The notes below the pieces were generated by a model. That model worked only from the letters and a program-made list of their open reading frames with translations. It was not told the DNA's origin and searched no databases. The translations under genes were made by a program, and so were the position numbers. Source: Clostridiales bacterium (GTDB lineage Bacteria > Bacillota > Clostridia > Saccharofermentanales > Saccharofermentanaceae). From it: a stretch of DNA of 64,000 nt. Below, piece after piece: positions 59,173-64,000 of the stretch (the stretch's first letter is position 1; every line of letters begins with the position of its first letter). The stretch is taken from assembly GCA_017561715.1 (NCBI GenBank), contig JAFZBN010000015.1:186001-250000 (forward strand), read 5' to 3'.

Positions 59173-62100
59173 ATGATAAGGGGGAATCGAGGGGGCATGA
59201 AAGACAGCACTAAGAAAAAACTTCGCGAGACTTTACTTTTCAAACCGGATCTGTTTTGTATCATCAATCTTATCATCGCCATAGGCATTAACCTCGGCGG
59301 ATTTTATGCCGCGAAAGCTTTGAGTCTTCCTTTGTGGCTCGACACCGTCGGTACCGTCATGGTCGCTATCTCCTACGGTCCTTTGGCAGGCATTCTTATC
59401 TCCGTCATATCTCAGATATTTATCTTTGTGCCGCTGGGACTTCCCTTCCATTACTATCTCATCGGTATATCCGTCGCGCTGGTCGTCGGATTCCTGTTCC
59501 CGAAAAAGAGGAAGAACGATCTTTTTGCCATCGTTACCGTTGCCATGATCACGGCACTCGTCACTTCCCTTTTGAGTTTTCCTCTCAACGCCAAGTTCAA
59601 TAACGGCTATCCCGGAAATCTCTGGGGCGACCAGTTCTTTATGTTGCTTTCGAAAAAGATCAGTTCCAAAAGGATCAACGCTTACATGGCCGTTGCCTTT
59701 ATTGATTTTCCGGACCGTCTTCTTTCGGTGATCCTCGCGTTCTCATTTATTGACATGACGGATCAACACAAATCCAAAAAGAAAAACAAGATACTGACCA
59801 AGAGCATGTCCGGCATTCTCGCCGTCATCATTGCAGGAAGTCTTTTTGCCGGATCCACGTCTCTGATCCGTGCATTTGATAATGATCCGGATACTTCCTC
59901 CGAGGAAGATTTCGATTACGAATCGGATTTTGATACCGTCATCTACGATGTAGACAACGGTCTTCTTTCCAGCGAAGCCAACGCAGTCGCACAGACCAAT
60001 GACGGCTATATCTGGGTCGGCACATACGCCGGGCTTTATCACTTCAACGGTGTCCGATTCTCCAAGGCCGAGGTCGACGACCGCATCCGAAATGTCATGA
60101 GATTGTTTGTCGACTCCAAGGGACTTCTTTGGATCGGAACCAATGACAGCGGCGTCTTCCGCTACGATCCGAATACCGGGGACGTGACCTGCTACTCAAC
60201 AGAAAACGGTCTTTCCGCCAACGCGATCCGTTCGATCTGCGAAGACACAAACGGAAACATCTATGTCGGAACAGTCATGTCGGTCGCAAGGATCGACGGT
60301 AACGGCATGGTCAAGTCCTTTTCCGAATGGAAAAGCATCTTTCACGCGGTCTCTTTGGACAGTATGGCAGATGGCTCCATCGTCGGAGTTACCAACAGCG
60401 GTACCCTGTTTCTCGCAAAAGACGGTCTGCTGCTTGATACCAAAGAATACGAATCGGGCAACGGCATCTCCTATCTGGCGGTAGCCGGAAGCCCCGACAG
60501 GATCCTTGTCACCACGACCGCAAGTGAGATCGTGGAGTACAAGATCGAAGGAGATGAACTTGCTCAGATCGATTCCTTTACGATCAGTAACCACGAGTAC
60601 TTCAACAACATCAGGTATTCCGAGCTTTACGAAGGATTCTTCTACTGTGGCGAATACGGATTCGGAATGATCGATCCCGAGACCGGAATCGTTTCGGATA
60701 TGACCGAATTCGGATTCCGTGACTCAGTCGGAGATGTGTGCGTCGATACGCAGGGAAATATCTGGTTCGCCTCCAGCAAACGCGGCATCCTGAAGTGTTC
60801 TCAAACACCATTCCGCTATCTGTTCTATAAAGCCGAGACGGGAAACAATGCCGCAAATGCCATCTGCGAACGCAACGGACTTCTCTACATCGGATTGGAT
60901 AACGGAATCGCGATCATCAACATCAAGAGCGGAAACGCCGAATACCGCCCCTGGCAGCAGGATCTGAAAGGTGAGCGAGTCCGTAACATCATGTGCGATA
61001 CGGATGGAAATCTGTGGATCAGCACATATGGCGTCAAAGGTCTTGTCAAGGTCGAACAGTCAGGTGCTCTTTCCACCATTAACGAAAGCAACGGTGGTCT
61101 TGTTTCCGGTCAGATCCGTTCATCCATCCTTCTTTCGGACGGTCGCGTCCTTGTCGCGAGCAACATCGGGCTTTCTTTCATCGAAAACAACAAAGTCGTC
61201 GCAACGCTCAGCGAAAAGGACGGACTGAATAACCAGCTGATCCTTTCGATGATGGAGCGCGAAGACGGTTCTATCCTTGCCGCCTCCGACGGAGACGGGA
61301 TCTACATCATCAAGAACGATCGTGTCGTCGGTCATATCGGCGAATCCGAGGGCCTTATGTCTTCGGTAGTTCTTCGTATCGTCAAAGGCACGAACGGTTA
61401 CTTCTATGTAACCAGTAACGCGATCTATTACGATGACGGAAACGCGATCCGTATGCTGGAAAATTTCCCGTATACAAACAACTATGACATCCTGATCTCA
61501 GAAGACGGCACATGCTGGATCACTTCCAGCGCCGGCCTGTTTGTCGTTGACGAAAAGACATTGATCGAAGACGGCGAATATACTTGTACGCTTCTGAATA
61601 AAAACTGGGGCCTGGATACGTCATTTACCGCGAACTCATGGAACCTGATGCGTGACGGCACACTCTATCTTTGCTGCTCGGACGGTATCCGCAGCCTCTC
61701 TACAAAGAACTATTCCTTAACGAACACAGACTACCAGATCCATCTGGAATCTGTTCAGGCAGGAAATGAGGTCATTTCCGGAGAAGACGGAAAATACACG
61801 ATTCCCGCAGTCAACGGACGTGTAAGTTTTAACCTTGCCGTCAATAACTTCACGCTCACAAATCCGCTGATCCACTACTATCTCGACGGTGCGGAAGACG
61901 AGGGTATCACCTGCCGCCAAAACGAGATCATTCCTCTTGAATATACCAATCTCGCTTACGGCAGCTATGAACTGCATGTTCAGATCTTAAACGAAGCGAC
62001 CGGCGAGGTCGAGCGGGATGAGGTCTTTAAGATCGAGAAAAAAGCGATGATGTATGAAAGAGTCTATTTCCAGCTGTATCTGATCTTTGTCATGGCGATG

Positions 62101-63102
62101 CTGGCATGTTATGTGATCTGGCTCTTTGTCACGATCAAGCAAAGAGCGGCGAAGATCCGTGGTCTGCAAAAAGAGATGAGTACAGATCCGATGACCGGAC
62201 TTTATAACAAATCCGCTTCCGAAAAGGTCCTGACCAAGATCTGCGAAGAGGAAGAATCGGGTATCCTCATGATGATCGACCTCGACAGTTTCAAGCTCGT
62301 CAACGACATCTACGGTCATGACATGGGCGACCGAATCCTGATCCGGTTCGCCGAGATCATTATGGAAGCCGTCGGCGAAGGAAATATGGGCGGCCGTCTC
62401 GGCGGTGACGAGTTTATCGGTTTTGTGAAAAACACGCAGGACGAAGCCGATGTGGAACGCATCACGGATCACCTCAATAAAGAGATCGTCAAGTCCGCAA
62501 AAGAGTTCATGGGCGATGACATGAACATCCCGCTGGGCGCGTCCGTCGGCGCGGTACGTATCCCGGCAGAAGGAAGAGATTTCAGTAAGCTTTTCCGTTA
62601 CGCGGATAAAGCACTGTACATCGTCAAGCAGAACGGAAAACACGGCTATGCCTTCTTCCAGAAAAGAGGCGATGCCTCCGAGAAAGAGGCCGCCGATTCC
62701 GAGAAGAACAACCTTACGCAGATCAAGAAGATCATCGGCGAAAGAAACGAAGGCAAGGGCGCTTTCTCCGTTAACTTCGACAAGCTTCAGGTCATCTATA
62801 AGTTCCTCAACAGAGACAACAAAGTCAAAGGCAACAGTAGCAGTATCGTTAAGTTTACACTGGAAGCTGAAGACGGTTCAGAAGTTCCGGATGAGATCAG
62901 GGACGCGTTTGAAGATATGCTGATCACTAACCTCAAGAAAAACGACATCGTCAACCGCTATGCCGGCTGCTTCTTCACGATCTTCACCGACTGTGATCCC
63001 GAAAACTACGACGCGATCATCAAGCGTCTCGAAGAAAAATGGAACGAGAATGAAGCCCATGCGAATTATCTGATGAAAGCAGAAACTGAATCAGTAGAGT
63101 AA
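59173..63102 (+). CDS. giant membrane sensor: ECF-like helices, beta-propeller, GGDEF
   Basis: 1309 residues. Residues 25-210 form about six membrane helices like an ECF transporter S component. Residues 250-870 are a long two-component-regulator-type propeller with repeated DGYIWVGTYAGLYHF-like blades. Residues 880-960 look like a Y_Y_Y domain. A membrane helix follows at about 965-988, then a GGDEF domain with DLDSFKLVNDIYGHDMGD and the intact LGGDEF at 1075-1080. The last 120 residues look like a degenerate second GGDEF half (FEDMLITNLKKNDIVNRYAGCFFTIF). It probably senses a ligand outside and makes cyclic di-GMP inside. An ATG eight codons later (59197) is an alternative start. Confidence 0.9.
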   Translation: MIRGNRGGMKDSTKKKLRETLLFKPDLFCIINLIIAIGINLGGFYAAKALSLPLWLDTVGTVMVAISYGPLAGILISVISQIFIFVPLGLPFHYYLIGISVALVVGFLFPKKRKNDLFAIVTVAMITALVTSLLSFPLNAKFNNGYPGNLWGDQFFMLLSKKISSKRINAYMAVAFIDFPDRLLSVILAFSFIDMTDQHKSKKKNKILTKSMSGILAVIIAGSLFAGSTSLIRAFDNDPDTSSEEDFDYESDFDTVIYDVDNGLLSSEANAVAQTNDGYIWVGTYAGLYHFNGVRFSKAEVDDRIRNVMRLFVDSKGLLWIGTNDSGVFRYDPNTGDVTCYSTENGLSANAIRSICEDTNGNIYVGTVMSVARIDGNGMVKSFSEWKSIFHAVSLDSMADGSIVGVTNSGTLFLAKDGLLLDTKEYESGNGISYLAVAGSPDRILVTTTASEIVEYKIEGDELAQIDSFTISNHEYFNNIRYSELYEGFFYCGEYGFGMIDPETGIVSDMTEFGFRDSVGDVCVDTQGNIWFASSKRGILKCSQTPFRYLFYKAETGNNAANAICERNGLLYIGLDNGIAIINIKSGNAEYRPWQQDLKGERVRNIMCDTDGNLWISTYGVKGLVKVEQSGALSTINESNGGLVSGQIRSSILLSDGRVLVASNIGLSFIENNKVVATLSEKDGLNNQLILSMMEREDGSILAASDGDGIYIIKNDRVVGHIGESEGLMSSVVLRIVKGTNGYFYVTSNAIYYDDGNAIRMLENFPYTNNYDILISEDGTCWITSSAGLFVVDEKTLIEDGEYTCTLLNKNWGLDTSFTANSWNLMRDGTLYLCCSDGIRSLSTKNYSLTNTDYQIHLESVQAGNEVISGEDGKYTIPAVNGRVSFNLAVNNFTLTNPLIHYYLDGAEDEGITCRQNEIIPLEYTNLAYGSYELHVQILNEATGEVERDEVFKIEKKAMMYERVYFQLYLIFVMAMLACYVIWLFVTIKQRAAKIRGLQKEMSTDPMTGLYNKSASEKVLTKICEEEESGILMMIDLDSFKLVNDIYGHDMGDRILIRFAEIIMEAVGEGNMGGRLGGDEFIGFVKNTQDEADVERITDHLNKEIVKSAKEFMGDDMNIPLGASVGAVRIPAEGRDFSKLFRYADKALYIVKQNGKHGYAFFQKRGDASEKEAADSEKNNLTQIKKIIGERNEGKGAFSVNFDKLQVIYKFLNRDNKVKGNSSSIVKFTLEAEDGSEVPDEIRDAFEDMLITNLKKNDIVNRYAGCFFTIFTDCDPENYDAIIKRLEEKWNENEAHANYLMKAETESVE

Positions 63103-63115
63103 CAGAAAAAGAAAT

Positions 63116-63180
63116 AAGCTTTCTTGTGCCGGTCCTCGCCGCTTACGCGTCTACGGAGGCACTTCGAAAGCTTTTTCTTT
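63116..63180. terminator. hairpin E3, bidirectional terminator
   Basis: AAGCTTTC (63116-63123) pairs with GAAAGCTT (63166-63173), then GTGCC/GGCAC (63126-63130, 63158-63162) and an apical CGC/GCG. Loop segments TCCTCG and TCTACGGA resemble those of E1 and E2. T tracts on both sides (CTTTTTCTTTTT on plus). It ends the GGDEF gene and the convergent GH114-like gene. Confidence 0.8.
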
Positions 63181-63205
63181 TTCACGTATGATTAACTTCA
63201 AATCT

Positions 63206-64000
63206 TTAGTCTAATTCGAGTGAGTCCGAAATATAGTAGGAGAAATAATGATCGCGGCAGTAGTCTTGAACTCTCTGCTCGATACCTGCGTTGTCCGTAT
63301 ATTCCAGAAGGAAGATGAAAGCGCCGAAATCCGCGTACTTTTCGATATAGTCCTTGTAGTATTTCATTTCATCACAATCGCCGACTCTGGCACGAAGCAT
63401 ATCGTTGTCCCAGTCCATGTAAGTAAATACCATTTCCTGGTTAATGCCGGTGATCACGTTTGACCAGTAGCCCAGTCTTGAGGTATATGCGTCCAAGAAT
63501 ACGTCGCCGCCGTTAATGATGACTTCTTTATCCGTGTCTACAAGGCCCTCCATGATCGTCGCAAGGCCGTTTAGGATCTCGTCCGTCTGGTACTGATAAT
63601 AAACGTCACAGTTATCGACGAAGAAGCCGTCTATACCTTTTTCAAGAAGTTGCGGTGCAAGAGTATCGAGAATAAACGACTGCCATCTTTCACTTGAGAC
63701 ATCGATCCACTTTTCGTCTTCCCAGTTCTCATAATCGCCAAGAGCAAGATCCGCATATTCGTCGTAATACGGGCGGAAAGATTCGAGAGATCCGACATTG
63801 ATGTAACTTAAGATATACTGATTGTTCTGTCTGAGTGTATCCATATCGCCTACGGTTAAGAACTGTGCATCTACGACAAGGAGGTCATAGCCGGTGATTG
63901 CATTCACATCGATGTCATCGCTTAGGAAAACACCATAATCACAGCACTGGACATCATTTTGGAAATGGAAACGGTACTTAAACTGCTCGTATGCGTCCAG
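63206..64000 (-). CDS. GH114-like putative endo-alpha-1,4-polygalactosaminidase, 3' part
   Basis: 265 codons including the stop; the frame is open to the right edge, so the start lies outside the window. The sequence YDLLVVDAQFLT, ILSYINVGSLESFRPYYDEYADLALGDYENWEDEKWIDV and LEKGIDGFFVDNCDVYYQY follows the TIM barrel of family GH114 and its relatives (TM1410-like), with the Asp of DGFFVDN as likely catalytic residue. Such enzymes act on galactosamine-rich exopolysaccharide. Any signal peptide would be beyond the window. It is convergent with the GGDEF gene and shares the terminator E3; a link between exopolysaccharide and cyclic di-GMP signalling is an attractive but unproven inference. Confidence 0.8.
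   Translation of the reverse strand: MDAYEQFKYRFHFQNDVQCCDYGVFLSDDIDVNAITGYDLLVVDAQFLTVGDMDTLRQNNQYILSYINVGSLESFRPYYDEYADLALGDYENWEDEKWIDVSSERWQSFILDTLAPQLLEKGIDGFFVDNCDVYYQYQTDEILNGLATIMEGLVDTDKEVIINGGDVFLDAYTSRLGYWSNVITGINQEMVFTYMDWDNDMLRARVGDCDEMKYYKDYIEKYADFGAFIFLLEYTDNAGIEQRVQDYCRDHYFSYYISDSLELD

Noticed and set aside
58302..59288. 328-codon minus-strand frame opposite the Cys-rich lipoprotein
   Set aside because: Complement of a repetitive coding region that also crosses the terminator at 59118.

Overview
The window looks like a chromosomal segment from a gut or rumen member of the Clostridia, most like Lachnospiraceae or a neighbouring family; this is an inference from gene content, not a database match. 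Pointers are strong GGAGG ribosome binding sites, a Firmicutes T-box in front of pheST, a putative Re-citrate synthase, Bce-type and Lnr-type peptide or antibiotic ABC modules, DUF1934, a QueT transporter, a FeoA-FeoB fusion, and a GH3 beta-glucosidase with the reversed domain order described from rumen Butyrivibrio and Ruminococcus. I saw no phage, insertion sequence, CRISPR array, tRNA or rRNA gene.

Layout. 1-6328 (minus) is a compact operon der-typA-mltG-U32 peptidase-flavin split barrel protein-GH32 (cut by the left edge). 6493-8468 holds rpmF, a DUF1934 gene and an RluA-type pseudouridine synthase. 8516-10891 is feoAB. 10915-11150 appears to hold a minus-strand structured RNA with its own terminator. 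11279-15229 has an AraC regulator, NUDIX hydrolase, methyltransferase and proS. 15392-18267 is a two-gene glycerol-3-phosphate-dehydrogenase-like flavoprotein operon, followed by the putative Re-citrate synthase, an M48 protease, an unknown membrane protein, nadE with a damaged glutaminase site, and an RlmI-like methyltransferase. 25373-32873 (minus) is the GH3 gene and a BceRS-BceAB-like module. 32979-34927 is a three-gene operon of unknown function (DUF6935-like, zinc ribbon with an Ala/Pro tail, lipoprotein). 35052-41397 holds a helical-repeat protein, an oxidoreductase, a flavoprotein and T-box-pheST. 41413-46094 (minus) is an operon of an anion transporter, CMP-kinase-like protein, argC, queT, flavodoxin and serine hydrolase. 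46296-51210 contains DUF4230, a small HTH protein, an unknown protein with a Lys/Thr/Ala-rich tail, and a TetR-ABC operon whose ATPase is frameshifted. 51318-56655 (minus) is a LnrLMN-like ABC exporter plus NarL-type two-component system. 56931-63102 is a signalling cluster: AraC-GGDEF fusion, a lipoprotein combining an RsgI-like middle domain with a Cys-rich DnaJ-like region, and a 1309-residue membrane propeller-GGDEF protein. A GH114-like gene is cut by the right edge.

The most unusual items are the RsgI-like lipoprotein and GGDEF cluster; the NadE whose catalytic Cys is His; a candidate ~230-nt RNA at 10915-11150; hairpin elements with a shared internal loop and compensatory stem changes (53175-53310, 63116-63180); and an octamer, AAAAGCAC, seen at least 28 times on both strands in all contexts. 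Housekeeping genes dominate elsewhere.
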